Shown here piece by piece: positions 24,065-38,400 of a stretch of DNA of 64,000 nucleotides. Every line of letters begins with the position of its first letter. The first letter of the stretch is position 1. Under the pieces are notes generated by a model. That model had not been told where the DNA came from. It was given only the letters and a program-made list of their open reading frames with translations, and searched no databases. The DNA lies in NCBI GenBank assembly GCA_907165065.1, contig OU015525.1:51097537-51161536 (forward strand), in the 5' to 3' direction. The translations under genes and the position numbers were made by a program. The DNA is from Caprimulgus europaeus. Taxonomy: Eukaryota; Chordata; Aves; Caprimulgiformes; Caprimulgidae.

Positions 24065-27000
24065 ATTTTAATTCTTTCCTTTCAAAAATAAGGTGTTACT
24101 TTCCCTCACGTTCATGTTGTTTCACTTGCCTAAGGAATCAAAATATTTAACTCTTTCCAGCTCCAGACTAGCAATTAGAGTGACATGCGCGGAGTGTATT
24201 AAGCCTGCAATGATGGCATGTAATGGAAAACCACACAGTGATTGCTTCTCATTCCGTGTCGGTTTTCCTTTAGCCTCATCTTCCACTGATTTTTCTTCTA
24301 CCACTTAAAACCATTGAAAGGGCTTTAAAGACAGTTCATTAAAGCATTTCTGAAAAAGATATCAAAGAAACTTTTCCTGAGACTGTTCTTATTTGATGGA
24401 GTGAAACAAAGGTGAACCATCCCAGCATTTCCTGGGACATGGAAGTTTATCAAAATACAGCTCAAAGGAATGTTGGAAGTCTTCAGACATCTTCTACGGA
24501 TACATTAAAAGATTACATCAGTTTTCTGTTCATCTTTGTAAAAGGTTTTCCAGATTAGGCAATGGGCCTTCCCTCTAATTTAGCATTTTCCATCTCAGAT
24601 TACTCCCTACCATCCAGGCAACACGATCCAAGCATGAACTAGCCAGCAGCATGTAGAACACATTATCAGTCACTACTCTCCAAAGATGTGCAAAATTAAC
24701 ACAACTGATAACTTTGATAAGTTCACTGTACAGGATACAAAATAAAACAAGAATAGATCAGAGAGGGGTGTGAAGAGGAGAGTGAAGAGATGCCAGAGCC
24801 ACAATTGGAGTGCTACGAGTTCTCTTTAAAAAAAACCCCAGAACATTAGTAAACAAAGAATGACGAAAAGAGCAATAAAAAATAGTTTTTACATACTTCA
24901 TGTAGGTAAATACTGTTAACCTACAATAGGGTACACCACAGCACAAAGACATCCTTCATTTTTTCATCAACAGGTTCAGATAACTCTCTTCTAAATAGGT
25001 AAGTAAAATGCCTTGGCCATTTTGTGTTCTCTGGTACCTTTTTTTCAGGAGTACACAATGTATACTTAAAGATTCTCTCAGGCTAAAGGCTCAATAACTA
25101 TTGTTTCATAGCAAATTTTCATGTTCCTAACTAGTAAGCAGAGCTTTTAGCAATACTACTTTGACTCCAAAAGTATTGCCAGAAGGAAGAACAATTTCCA
25201 TTTTAATTAAATGTAAAAGGTAGAAACACTGAAGGGGGGAGATGATGTTAGGGATTCAGCAGAAGTATGCATGTCAAACAACTTACTCCTCAGTAACTTC
25301 TAGGAGTTATTTAAATTTCGGTCATAGGTTGGAAGGATTTAAGTTATGAGTAATAATGAAGGAAACAATTTAACAGTATTTAAAGAATAACTAATACTGC
25401 CCAAGATAGAAACATTGCAATGACAGAACTTCTCCTCTTCAAAAGTAAGCAGAACACTTAGAAGAGCTGAAATGTGTACCTCAATGCAGACTTGATAAGC
25501 TCCAACTGAAAATTTCAAGAAAACTAAGTATTTATTGAAAAGAAATTAAAAATATACAAACATTTTAAATAATTCCATTTTATTATGTTCCCATAAAACA
25601 AGAAAGAGAAGAAAGCCTTGTTCAACATCTCTTCTGGAAGGTGGGGGGGAGAGATATTTTAAGTCCTTTTATGTGATTTTCTTATTTGTTTCAGTGTTCT
25701 GGTTCTTCTTATACTGATCTAAACTAATGGTTTACAAATACATAAAAATCTGCAATTCTCACTTCTGATAAGCTTAAATAGGAAGCTGTACCTGAGAGAA
25801 AGTTCCCTGTATCTGAGACATTCCCTATCCCATAGAAATGGGATTTCTTCGCTGAGCTTCAAATCTTCTGAAATTCAAAAATTCCTTAGTCCTCACCAGT
25901 TTTATAAACTTAATGCTTCTAAATGTCATATTTCAAGCAGGAAGCAATGAAATACTATAATCTCACAGGTTAGCTTTAAGAATCGATTTTGCATATTTTT
26001 AAACCCTGTCTTCTAGGCTAAACACGAAATGACTCTGCTGAAAAACAGGTTCTGCTGTTCGGAGCAATTTGTGGACTGCTCACTGCCAAAATCCCCTGCT
26101 ATTCACACAGAATAATACTAAGAGTGATAACCCTGAGGCAGAGCAGTATTAGTGGAAGTGAATACTTGTACCTTCAGCCACCAGAGCAGTGGCATAGTTC
26201 ACTGGTGACTGGTCTAAAGACAGGCAAGATCTGTACAACAGAGAACTAAACATCAAATACACTGACAGGTCTGCATTTCCTGCTCATACAACACCCAGCA
26301 TCAAACTGCCAGACTAGACATGGGGAGAATTATACAGTCATTCCCAAATGGTAGAGACTACTGTTTTTTTAATGTCCCCTCTTGTAGAAAAGGTATTTTT
26401 TCCTAGGAGAGCCTGACAATTTCTATTTGACAGATGTTATGCTTAGTGTTAAGGGCTGGCGATGTGCTTCATCTGTCCTCATATCTTCCCGTAGTGTGTT
26501 ATAGCTGTGACTTCTGACTTTAGCTATTTTTGTTTGAGAGCTGAGAACTTTTTTACATCCTTGTTGGTACAAGTAAGGAGTCCATACAATGTCTGTACAG
26601 CATCCGTTTCTCCCATTAGGAACCCCAATAACCCTTTGGTTACAATTTTACAATACATTATTTCCTCTAAGGTCCTAGTGAGGAACTCCTCTTCCCCCCA
26701 TGTTTGTATCTGGTGGAGGAAAATGTTTGAAGGATATGTGTTTCTATGATACACAACCTGAAACGCTCTTGTGAGCTATTTTCTAATCCTAAACTACTTT
26801 TCTAGAATGTTCAGGGTGACGTAGGAAATAATACTCACTTTAACGTAAAGAAAAAAACCCCAACCAACCAACTTGACAGAGCTTCATCCACCTTTGATAT
26901 ATAACGTAACATAATTAATAGAGTAGAAAAACAGAAGTGGTACAACAGCAATGGAATTGTAATAACTTCTTATTTTTGATTCAGGTATAAGGATAGAGTC

Positions 27001-29214
27001 TGATGGCAGGACTTGATCAGTGTGATCAAGAGGATAAAGTTGCCACAAATTTTGACTCAAAAAACATAGTTCCCAAAAGAAAAGAAAGAGAAAAGAACAG
27101 AAGATTGACACTGATGGGAATCAAGACCTATAAACAGGAAAAAAGGAAGGGAGGGGGAAATGAAGATTTTTCAAGCATGGCAGAGTGAGCAAGCATGGCA
27201 CAGCACGAAAAGTACTTACAAAGGATGCTAGCCATTCCAAGTGTCTGCTCCAGACAAAGAGATACAAAAATTAAGGAAGGGATCTGCACTGCCTATCTTT
27301 TGGTCCTGAAAACGTGAAGGTTGGATCACCTTACACAGGCTTCCTGTACAGTCAGTGGACAGACACAGGCTACTCTAGAGGAACAATGATTTTAAGGACA
27401 CCTAAGTATTTTTTTTAAATCCCTAATATTTAACAGAAAGTTTAGAGTAGAAAGAAAATTGTGTTATATATCCTGCTCTTCTCATTATGCTAGTCCCTGC
27501 CATCATGCCCCCAGCTTAAAAATCAAACCAGCTGGCAACAAGACTAGTCAGATAGCCTCACAGAGCTAGATGCTTAGAAAGTAGGCAATGTGAATATATC
27601 CTACTTTATAAGTTTCAAATCTGCCCTAAAAGCAAAGCAGCTTCAAACAACACAAACAGGCTACAGAGTGCTGATTTTAAATCTCTGAAACCTAATTCAT
27701 GGAAAAAAAAAAAAAGACTTCTACTCAATGGCTGTGCCGGTCAAGCTAGTGTCCTTTTAAATAATTCCCTAGTTTAAACTAATGATATTTATATTCAGTA
27801 ATGGACTTCAGGTGGAATTCATCTTCCAAATTTAGACATCCATCTGGGGGTGAGATGAATCATGCAGTGAAAGTGCTTATTTCTCTCCAGTGACTATAAA
27901 GGGAGCCTACAGAACTAGCTCACGTATAGGCAGCCAAAGCTGGTGTTCACCAACCTGTCTCCTGATAGCTAATCCTCAAATTTACATTGCACAGCATGCC
28001 TAATGGTAGTCTTCTATCACAAAAAATTAGACTAGAAAAGTTGTTTTGCAACAAGGTGAGAAGCAGCACTGCCCTAAATTAGCACCTGGAATTAGCTTAA
28101 GTTGTATGTCACTATTGTCCCTTGCACAACAGTTAGAGGTCTGACCTTTCAAATAAAACCCCCGTATATCTGACATCTTTGTACAAATCTTAACACTTGT
28201 TAAACATGAAAGAACTATTTTAAAATAATGCAACCACATACAGAAAGCTGTCCAGAAGCCTGTGTCTTCATAAAATGATGCATAATTGGATGAAAATGTA
28301 TTACTAAGTCTAATTGCCTAAACTCAGGCTAAACTTTCAGACTGTTTCTACAGAAAGCAGGGACTTAGGATTCTAAAATCAATGACACAGTATAGTACTA
28401 AATAAAAATAATCTATTAAGATTGAACTAAACAGTAAAAATCTGTGATTTGCACAGCTGACACCTTAACAAGAGGAACAGGATAACTACATTAAATAGCA
28501 GCCTCTTCTTTCAAATAGCGTAAACCTTCACAGATGAAATATCTCGTCCAGCACAATGTCATCTTAATATTACTTCTCCATTTTCAAGTAGAGAGGTCCC
28601 TTAACTATTTCAATAATCATTACAGAAACAATGTTGTATATTTTTATTGATAAGATGATCACATATAACAGATAAATATGGGGGCTTAGCATGTCTGGGA
28701 GAAGGAAGGGCATTAAAAAATCACCACAAAGGAGTCTGAAGGGAGAGCAGAAATAACCAGCCTACAGACAGCCCAGACCACGTATTTGTTTGATCAATAC
28801 CCACTCAAAAATGCCTCTTCCTTAAAACATCTCTTTCCCTAAAGGGCCTCTATTTTGTGAAGAGCACATGAGAGAGATGTGATTGGAAGTGCATCCATTA
28901 CATGACCAAAAAAGTACCATGCAGCAGTAAGGGGATGAAGTCACATGAAATTAAGCCACTGACCGACACGTACCTACAGGCCTATCCCTGCTCTGAACGT
29001 GATCCTCGCTTCATGGAGATTTTATATTTTGATGGCACACACAAGGTCACACAAAGAAAAAATATTTAACCCGTGGCCCTAAAACACCCCTAAATAGGTT
29101 AGCATCCCATTTTGGGCTAAAGTTTGAGTGCTACTGATAGAAAGGATTCTGGAAAATGAGTGACAGAGAAATGGGGGCTGGGGGGGAAGAGGTAGGCTTT
29201 ACAACAAAGGAATG

Positions 29215-29690
29215 GCTGTACTGAGCAAGACCCAAAGGTCCATGTCCATTCAAATACTCTCTCACTAACAGCAGCCAATAACAGATACCAAGTGAAGCCC
29301 ATAAGAACACAATAAATATATATTAATGCTTCCCCAGAATACTCCCTGAGCCTCTGACAGTTTGCAAAAGCAGGATTTCCAAAACAAGAATAGGTATTTG
29401 CATTTGATGATTTTTCTTCCACAGAACAGCAGTTTCCCTCCGCACTGATGTAATGTTTAGCTTCCTTAAATTCCTGAGGCAAGAAATTCTATAGCTTAAT
29501 TACATGTTCTGTTGAGAACCACCTCCTTTTGTCTGTTTTCAATTAATCAGCTGCAAGTCTCATTAGATACCTCTTAGTGTGCGAGTGCTAAAAAAAGACA
29601 GTGAATAAACACTACCTGTTAATGTCTCATTGGCTGCTGAACGTTTTACAGGATTCTGTCACCACTTTTTGATCACCTTTTCCACCATAA
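29215..29690 (-). mobile_element. Old LINE fragment of CR1/L3 type, same strand as YES1
   Basis: Written on the plus strand, the segment opens with a block containing AAGACCCAAAGGTCCATG and continues through CCAATAACAGATACCAAG and GCTTCCCCAGAATACTCCC. It then reaches GAGAACCACCTCCTTTTGTC and a degraded tail near 29690. I recognise these blocks as an old amniote CR1-clade LINE seen in birds, crocodilians and turtles. The exact subfamily is not certain. It is much more diverged than the CR1 copies elsewhere in the window and has no intact frame. Confidence 0.6.
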
Positions 29691-31164
29691 TGAATTAATG
29701 CTCCTCTTCTTACAGAAATTGTTTCATATTTCAGATTTGCTCTTCCTTAAATCTTCAAGTACTTTCTTTTTTATAAGATAACAGAGATAGGAGTAAGCAG
29801 GGCAGACCTACAGAAGATAATACAATTATATATATATATTTTTAACAGAATAATCATTATTCTTCCTTTCCTTCCTAACCATTTTCAGTGGTAATAGTCA
29901 GTGTTTTTTGTTTTTTTTTTCCCTAAGAAGGTTTAAGCAGTATCTTTGGAAAAATCAGTACATGATAAAGATTTACCATAACAGTAATACTACAGACATT
30001 TAGCTGTATCAAAAGAACTCTCTTTTCTTTCCAGTCTGTAAATGATAGTTCCATAAATACCTGCTCCTGTGCAGCAGTAGTCATTTAACCATTTAACAGC
30101 TGTCCTAGTTACCAGAAAACACAACTGTTAAAACATAGTTATTCATTTGCAAATCAGATAGTGTTCAAAGGGAAGTATAACTTTTAACATCTTGCTAGAA
30201 GACTGGAATTGAGTACTTCTGCAGAAATTACAACCAACAAGCAGGCAACTTGAGACAAAGCCTAAACCAAGCCAATTTTCAATATATACAAATATTTTTA
30301 TCCTCATCAGTTGTGTGAAGTTATAGTTTTATTTCACAAGGTTTCTAAGCACCCTCTAAACTTCAAGTCCAAGTTCACACAATTTTTCTTCAGCATAGCA
30401 CTGACTTTCATCTTATTTTTTACTCACAAGTCCAAAGAGAAAGAGTTGAAAAATGAGTCTTATTTTACTGAACAGATGCCTTTCTGTGATGCAACCTCAA
30501 TTGTTAGGTTTCATTGTGACCATATTTCTACTGATAAGATTTTTAACATAACTGTGTGTTTAAATCCATATGCACTTCTCTCAGCTCCTTTTTCACCTCT
30601 GTATTTTGTATTAGTCTAACAGAAGCTCATAGTTCTAATACCAACAGAAGGACAGCATGGATTCATCAGTTCAGTATGTTTAGTCAAATGTAGGGAGAAA
30701 AAACAAATCTTATCATCATCAGTAAAGAGACCATTGGAGCAAAAGTAGTGTTCACAATCTAAATTTTTACACCATTAAGAAGAAAAAAAATTACCTGTTG
30801 CAGATATTGAAAAAACACCTTTCTAAATATGAGATTAAAACATTTCCTCAACTTAAAAGCCTCTGGTGCTGCTCAGCAGCAGAGAAGTTAAGAGTATCCT
30901 CACCACTGCTGCCATGGGAGTGGGGAGAGGACACAGCAGACAATAAAGCCATACACAGACTTGACATTAACAGCAGAAATAGAAGAAACCCAAGAGAACG
31001 ATGCAGTTGCAAAGAGTTATCTCCCCTCTTCGCAAGCTGTTATAAAGAAGCTGGTAGAAACTAACAAAAAAAATTTGTCTGCCAAAATAAAAATATTCTG
31101 CCTTTCAACACTTATGTTTTGTTTCATTTCAACTACCACACTTACTGTTGCGGCCCTCTTATCC

Positions 31165-32495
31165 CTTCATGAAAACCACAGAACAGCTGAAGTTGGAAGG
31201 GACTTCTGGAGGATGCTTACTCCAACATCCCTGCTCAAAGACATGTCAACAATAGCAAGTTGCTCAGGTCTCTGTCCAGCTGGGTTTTGAGTTATTGCCA
31301 AGGGTAGAGACTCTAAAACATTTTTGGACCACCTGTTCCAGCATTCTATCACCCTTACAATAAAAAACCCCACATTTTTTTCTTATGTTTAAATGGAATT
31401 TCCTGTATTGCAATTTGTGGCCATTGCTGCTTGTTTTGTTAGTGGACACTACCAAGAGGAGCCCAGCTCTGTCCTCTTTATTCCACCCCATCAGGTATTT
31501 ATACGTATAAGATCCCCCTGATTCTCTTCTCCAGGCTGAGCAATCCCAGCTCTCTCAGGCTTTTCTCATAGGAGAGATGCTACAGACCCTTAGTCATCTT
31601 AGTGGCCCTTTTCTGGACTCTCTCCGGTATGTCCATGTTTCTCTTCTACTGAGGAGTCCAGAAGCAAACACAGCACTCCAGATGTGGCCTCACCAGTGCC
31701 AAGTAGAGGGGAAGGATCACCTCTTTGACCTGGTGGTAACTCTTTTCCTAATGTATCCAGGTCACCTCTGGCCTTCTTTGCTGCAAGTGTGCATTACTGG
31801 CTTACATACTTTTTTTCCACCTGGACCCCTATGTCCTTTTCTGTAAACTTGCTTTCCAGTTGGTTGGACTTGATCATATACTGAAGACTGGGGTTGTTCC
31901 TTCCCACAAGCAGAACTTGGCATTTCCTTTTACCAAACTTCATGAGCTTCCCATCAGCCAATTCCTCTGGTCTGTCAAGGTCACTCTGGATGGCATCAAA
32001 ACCCTCTGGTCTATCAACCACTCCTCACAGTTTCGCATGCTCTGCAAACTTGCTGGGAGTGCACCGCTGTGTGACCACCTAGTTCAGGGACAAACGTGTT
32101 GAACAGGACTGGCCCTGGTATTGAGCCCTGAGGTACACCACTAGTGACTGGCCTCCCACTGGACTTTGTGCCACTCGTGACAACCCTTTGAGCCCAGCAG
32201 TTCAGCCAGCTTCCATTGGTTCTCAATGTTCACTTACCCTGTGTGTACTTCATCAGTTTGTCTACAAGTATGCTATGGGACACCGTGCTGAAAGCCTTAC
32301 TACAGTCAAGATAAACAATATTCACTGCTTTGCTCTCATCCAGCCAGCCAGTCATCTCACCACAGAAGCTGGTTAAGTGCTATTTCCCCTTCATGAACCC
32401 ATGCTATTTTGACAGCTCCCAATCAACTTCTACTACTTCATATTTGGAAGTTATTCTAGCTCCTGTTCTTCATATTTTCCAATCTTTCCAGGTTT
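31165..32495 (-). mobile_element. CR1 LINE, about 1.3 kb fragment with reverse-transcriptase remnant, same strand as YES1
   Basis: This is the longest CR1 copy in the window. On the minus strand it begins within the reverse-transcriptase region. The frame at 32014-32226 shows [18 protein letters not shown], which contains the RT motif with PQG. It then continues through the CR1 C-terminal region (31794-32021 and 31264-31491) to a degraded 3' end near 31165. The frame is broken by shifts and deletions; the conserved aspartate motif that normally follows the PQG block is not recoverable in frame. It is a dead copy of a more diverged CR1 subfamily than those at 22.6 and 58.1 kb. Confidence 0.9.
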
Positions 32496-35400
32496 ATTTT
32501 TTATTTATTTTTATTTTTTCCTGATTTATACAATGCACTTATTCAAAATTGCACATCTACTATTTGGGATGTCCTTAAAACAACTAACAATCTCATGGCA
32601 CTGCTGAACAAACTACTTATTCCAGCCAGGCTCCGAAATAACAATGCTTCTTTTTTCTCCACAAATGTATCTAAACTAGTAGCAACGTTGTTGCAGCTGT
32701 AATGCCTAATGATCTCAGAGAAGCAAAGAAAACGCCCTCCTCCCCACCCCCAAATACACTTACTACTTTCTGTTGGCATACCAACCAACCCTTATGCCTG
32801 TAAGACTTTTTCTCTCCTCTGAACATTTTGTTACTAGCATCCTTTCAACACCTCTAGTATATACCTAGTATTTTTATATATATAGATTTATAGATATCTA
32901 TACATCTAGTGTATAGATATCTATATGGATATATAGAGAGTATATCTAGTACTTTGTCAGGCTCTTGACAGAAGTAGCTCCTTTCCTCAGATTTCCTCAT
33001 CTCCCTGAAACAGAGACATTAGGAATTTCAGGGAGCATCTTCTCCACATCTTTTCCTTAACGTTTTTCACCTTCTCTTCCCTTTGGAAGCGTAGTGAAGA
33101 GGTATCAGACCCAAAACTATACTGAGAAAAGGTCTGTGCTTACACTTACTGGGGAAGAAAGAATGCACAGCACCAAACCCTCTGCATTCAAGCGATGGTC
33201 TACCTCAAAGGTAAGCATCCTTTCAACGTCCACTAAAACTAAAAATGCATCCAAAAAATTTGGTCAGCAAAGAAGCAATGCAGTTTTCCTAAATTCTGTC
33301 CAGTTCTAAACATTTCCAGGTAGTGGATAATCCAGTAGCTGGTTTGGCTAAATGGTAGCTCAGCTGTCTTAAGTCTCAAAGTAATGGCAGGCTACAGTTG
33401 TGGCTTTACACTGTATTATACATCCAGCTAAGTGTTTCAAACACGCCGTGGCATTAAACTGAACTGGAAGAGCAGATTACAACACAAATCCTGTATTCTT
33501 CCACCAATTTAGCAATGTACTGCCAAAAAAGAGTTCATTTTAAAAGCTGTGTTGTACATTTGGCCAGGACACATCCACTGTAGTTCCGACAGACCAAGGA
33601 CGATCGTCTGACAACAGTTTCTGGGGTACTAATGGTCTCTGCAGCCAAGTGACTGACTGAAATATTTTAAGCAAATTTGGACATATGCCCAATCAGATTA
33701 TAACAATTTTCAGGCAGCTGAAGCCCTGGGCAAACACTAGTTGACGGCATCCATTTAAAAACTCTTTCACACTTGTGCAAAGTTAAATCAGCTTGGCACT
33801 CTCTCTGGTAGGCAATTGTCTCCTTAAAGTATGAGCACTATTCATCCAAGTGAATTGCTGCATTAAGGGGACAGTTGGCTGGCATGGGGAGGACGGGACT
33901 GATTGACAACGCGCCTTAGACACAAAGAAGTTGCAGCAAGAGTTTCTAAAAACCAAAAAGCAGTTAAGACTGTGAATAGATTAAGCTAGCTGAAGATGAC
34001 AAAAGTACAGGATGTTTCCAGGAAGATGCTGGTGGTTCAATAAGCTTCCTCACTATGACTAATCTTAAAACAGTTCTTGTGTCTTGTTTTGTAAATTTAG
34101 CACCTCAAGTGTTTCACAGAATTTCAGTTTACTAGTTACTCCCTTAACACCAGCTAAATATTGCAGCACCAGTTATTTGTGAAGAGTGTTTTTGCAGAGC
34201 TATGTACGCTGAACGGCTAAGAGCTCTGTGGATCTGCATTCTTCCCAGGGAGGGGATTTTATTTCACATGTGAAATGTTAATAAAGAAACACAGAGCAGC
34301 ATTTAAGGACTCATTCTCAAATTATTCTAAAGAGATTACAGCATTCCAGCCCCGCTTCCCTTTGTGAAACTTCAAAGGGAAAGTACAAGAAAGCCATACA
34401 GTGCTTAGGTCAGAATAATCACATGGACTGTTGCATTAATTCATGATCCCAACAGATACCAGAAGTGCTGAAAGAAAAACTTGATATGCAAGAGTGACAA
34501 ACGATACATTTTACAAGTAGGATAGCAGAGTATTACATCAGTAATCACTATATTTGAGTATTTCAAATACTATTTATTCATTGTTTGTGTACACAATACA
34601 GATACCATTGTGTAAAGCATAAAAAAAAAAGATGCCAAAGGCACTACTGTCGGATATCACTGGCAAACACACAGGTAACACCCAGTCCAACTTTTGGTGT
34701 AAATGAATTACCCTCTTCCTACCTCAGCTAGACTACAGAAAGCCACTCGGGACACCAGCCTGATGCTGAAAATATAAGCAAAGCCCCTCAAATCCCACTC
34801 AACTTGTCACATAAAGCCTATCAAATTTAAATGGTACATGGATCCCTTTCAGCTACTTAAAGATAAACTACTTGAACATTTGTTAGTTTAGGAAGTGTTT
34901 GAGTTTTCTTGTAATAATTCTTATTCCACACAGACAAAAGTTCATAAACAGATTCTAGTTTCTCTAAAATACTTGTAGCCAAAAATGTGACATCTTATTC
35001 ACTGCCCGATGCAGTGAATTAGTACAACTGTAAAATTTAATTGGAAAAAGAAAAACTTACTTGATTCCACTGCTAAATTAACCTAGCTGTTTGAGCTAAC
35101 AGATCCAATCTCATTGCCTGTAAAGGCAGGCCACACTTTGTTTTCATTTTATATTGCAACGAACTCTACTTCCATAGAGTTGCCACCACTTATCCCAGAG
35201 GACAATTTGGTCCTTTTATGTAAAGCTAATCCAGCTCTTCCTGAAGTCAAGGGGAATTTTGCACTTGACTTCAGTGTGACAAAGGATCAGGTCCTAGAAC
35301 AGCAATGTTAAAATATCTGTGAATAAAAATAAATTCAGATTTTTCCATTTCCTAATGAGCTAAAAAACAAAATAACCCAATTGATTTGATGAAATGAACA

Positions 35401-38400
35401 ATTATAAATGGAAAAAAAATCTAATTTCTACTTCAGCTTGAAGCATGTGAAAAGTTGTTTTAAATGGCAAGTTTTTTTTTAAAAATATATAAACCCATTC
35501 AAATCTTCTGACTGTAAAATCTAATGCATCTGCCTCATCTTTTCAGTTTCAGAAGAACTGAGGGGGGTAAAGTAACAATCCCTCAAGCGTAGGAAATACT
35601 TTAAGAGAAGCAACAGTTCAGTTGGATGGTTTCCAAGCTGTGGAAATCATGCAGCAGTCACATTTACAAACTTTTAATTCCCTGCCAGTGCAGTTAGGGT
35701 TTCCTCAAGAATGTCTTACACAGAGTAGTTCACTAGCTCAAAAGTTTTGTCAGGTTACTCTGTCTGCCTGAATATGATTTGATTCTATCATCTAAATTAG
35801 CTGGCTCCCAGGCTACACTATACTACACATGCAGTAAACAATGTTTACTTCTAAGTATTTGTATAACAGCAAAACCAACATACAACAGACCTGCACAGTC
35901 AAACGAAGTCACATGCTGACTGACCACATGCCATGTTATAAAGAAAACTACCCTTTCAATGTAATTTTTAAAATATTTAAGTGGATAAAGAAATCTTTTT
36001 TAAAATTGTAACATCCATTCATATTAAGACCCAAATTTACTGTTAGGATAACCTATATTAAATTTTAATATTATTCAAACTATATTGTTACCCACCAAAA
36101 TTTTAAACAAATTTAAACCACCAAACCAGCACAGCTCATTCATAACCACCTGGAATCAGAACGGGAACACCTACAATAACATAAGCTGTTACAAGTACAG
36201 AGGATCCCCTCCCCCATTAATATTATTTAGATATCTGTTCACTAGAATCTGAGAAAGGGAAGATAAGGTTAAAATACAGAGGAGAGATTTTTGTTTGTAT
36301 TTGCAAAGAAAACAAAAACTTGCAAGTATGAGATCTATTCCTTCTAACACCTTCGACATTTTGGTGACCAAAATTAAATAAAAAATTAAAGCCAACATTC
36401 CCTTTTGTAAATAAACCCATCAGATTTAAAACTTGTTTTGCATTTAGAATTATTGCCTTCTGTATCTTTATCTAAAGGGCAACACATTATTAATTTGTAC
36501 TTGAAAATGCAATGCTGGTTATTTATATTAATTTCAATCAGAATTTCCATTCAAATGCCACTGAACAGAAATGAGGAAGAAAATAAATGTCTTTATGTAA
36601 TCTGGGCTTTCATTGCCTAAATAATTATATATATAGCTTAAAAGAACTATTAAGACTCTTTATTATTACATTAAGCACACAGGCAGAAAATCCACGCCCC
36701 TGGCAAAAAGCTAACAAGATTAGTGTAAAGCTAATATACATTTAGAGTCAATGTATTTTACTAACCAGTAAGACTCAGTCTCTTTCTTTGAAAAAAGAAC
36801 AAAGAAGCAGAAGTGCAAAACTAATTTAAAATAATAATTTAAAATAACCATATAAAATTGAGGTGTCATGCTTGTTAATATAAATTGCTTTGTATTAACT
36901 TAACTATGGTTTCACCATGTACGCACCAAATTTAAATAGCATTTTAAAGGTATCTCAGACCTAAGCTAAGGGGGTGGGGTGAGAGAGATAATCAGAGCCC
37001 TAGATTTAATAACCAATGCAAATTAATTCCACAATATTTAAATGCACCTACTTTGTATGAACAAGTCAAACATTTCCAGGGAAATAACGTTTTATCTAGA
37101 AACTATCACTTGTCTCATTTTACCTACATCATGATAGCCTGAATCAGTTCTACAGGTTTCTACAGTGTACAAGCTAAAAATTATTTCTTAAAATGAAAAA
37201 GATGACCGATACCTTTAGCAAATTACATAATAAATATAATTATCCAGCAAGCTGTTTTGAAAGCTTATCACTTTAAATAATTCATAAATCATAGTGGTTG
37301 AGGTTAAGTTTTAAGTCTATAACTGTACTTAAAATACAGTATAGAACTGTATTTCAAATTTTAAAAATGCATCCAGATTACTATTGCATCTTAACCTCTA
37401 AAGCCATATACAAGTCAGCATTTAATTTTTGTGTCTTCTGAAGTTAAGAATTTTGTACTTGCACTTTGCTCACTCATTTGAAAACCATAAAACAAAACAA
37501 CCAAACTAAACCAACCCCCCAAAAAACCGTAACTCCTTTTTTCACTCCCTACAGAATATTAATACAACACTTACTTTTCAGGCTTGAAAAAGCATGGCTG
37601 CTGAGCAAAGGAATTTTACTCAGGAAAATTTCCCCAACTGACTAGTAGTAACAGCTCAAGAATTATCCTGGTTTTCCCTTCTCTTTCCTGTATGAGTAAT
37701 TGTTTTCAAAAGGAATAGTATTTTGCTCTATGCTGGTTCCTGAACAGAGCATTTAACTTTAGTATGAAGACAGAATTAAACAGGGGTGTCCACAGTGAGA
37801 CTAGTATACTCTTCTCTCTTCAATGCATGTTTTTCAGTTAGGTATGGATGAGCTGATCTGACCAATAGTATTATAACCTTTAATAATCTTTTAAACAAAT
37901 ATTTAACATCAGTATCAGTTAATCAAACTCCTCCCTCTCCTTGCTTTCAGGACTTTGTCATTCTATTAATGCATCTTCTATCTAGAACTTATGGCAGGTG
38001 GGAACCCAAAGAAGAAAAAGAAAGAACACAGTTTGGCAAAAATCCCAAATATCACATCTTGGAAATCAGAGGGCACATTTATATTTTAAGATATTACTGC
38101 TGGAAGAAAACTTGAATACTTTTTACTTAAAAGAGGTAGAATCAGAGCTGCCATCTGTTGCTGAAAGAACCCATTCTAAAATTTTCCTTTTAACTAAATT
38201 TCCAAAAACTTTTACTTGAGACATTCAGAAGAATAAAAAGAGAGATATCTGCTTAAATGGACTTCCAGCTTGACTCATGACAGCTGTTCTTTCAGTAGGC
38301 TTTACTTAATGAACATGTGCATCAAAGAGAAGAAGCACTGTTAAGATTTAGGATAAAAACCAACCAAACATGAAACCCCCAATCCTTCCATCTCCATGCA

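Larger units (their letters stand above)
23426..31164 (-). other. YES1: YES1 intron 1, middle part
   Basis: This 7.7 kb of AT-rich intronic DNA holds an (AAT)n tract at about 24045-24064, an old LINE fragment at about 29215-29690 and a short (TA)n tract near 29826-29839. I see no exon, RNA gene or young mobile element. Confidence 0.8.

Noticed and set aside
29117-29482. Minus-strand 121-codon frame
   Set aside because: It covers the old LINE fragment at 29215 and does not resemble a protein family; a chance frame.
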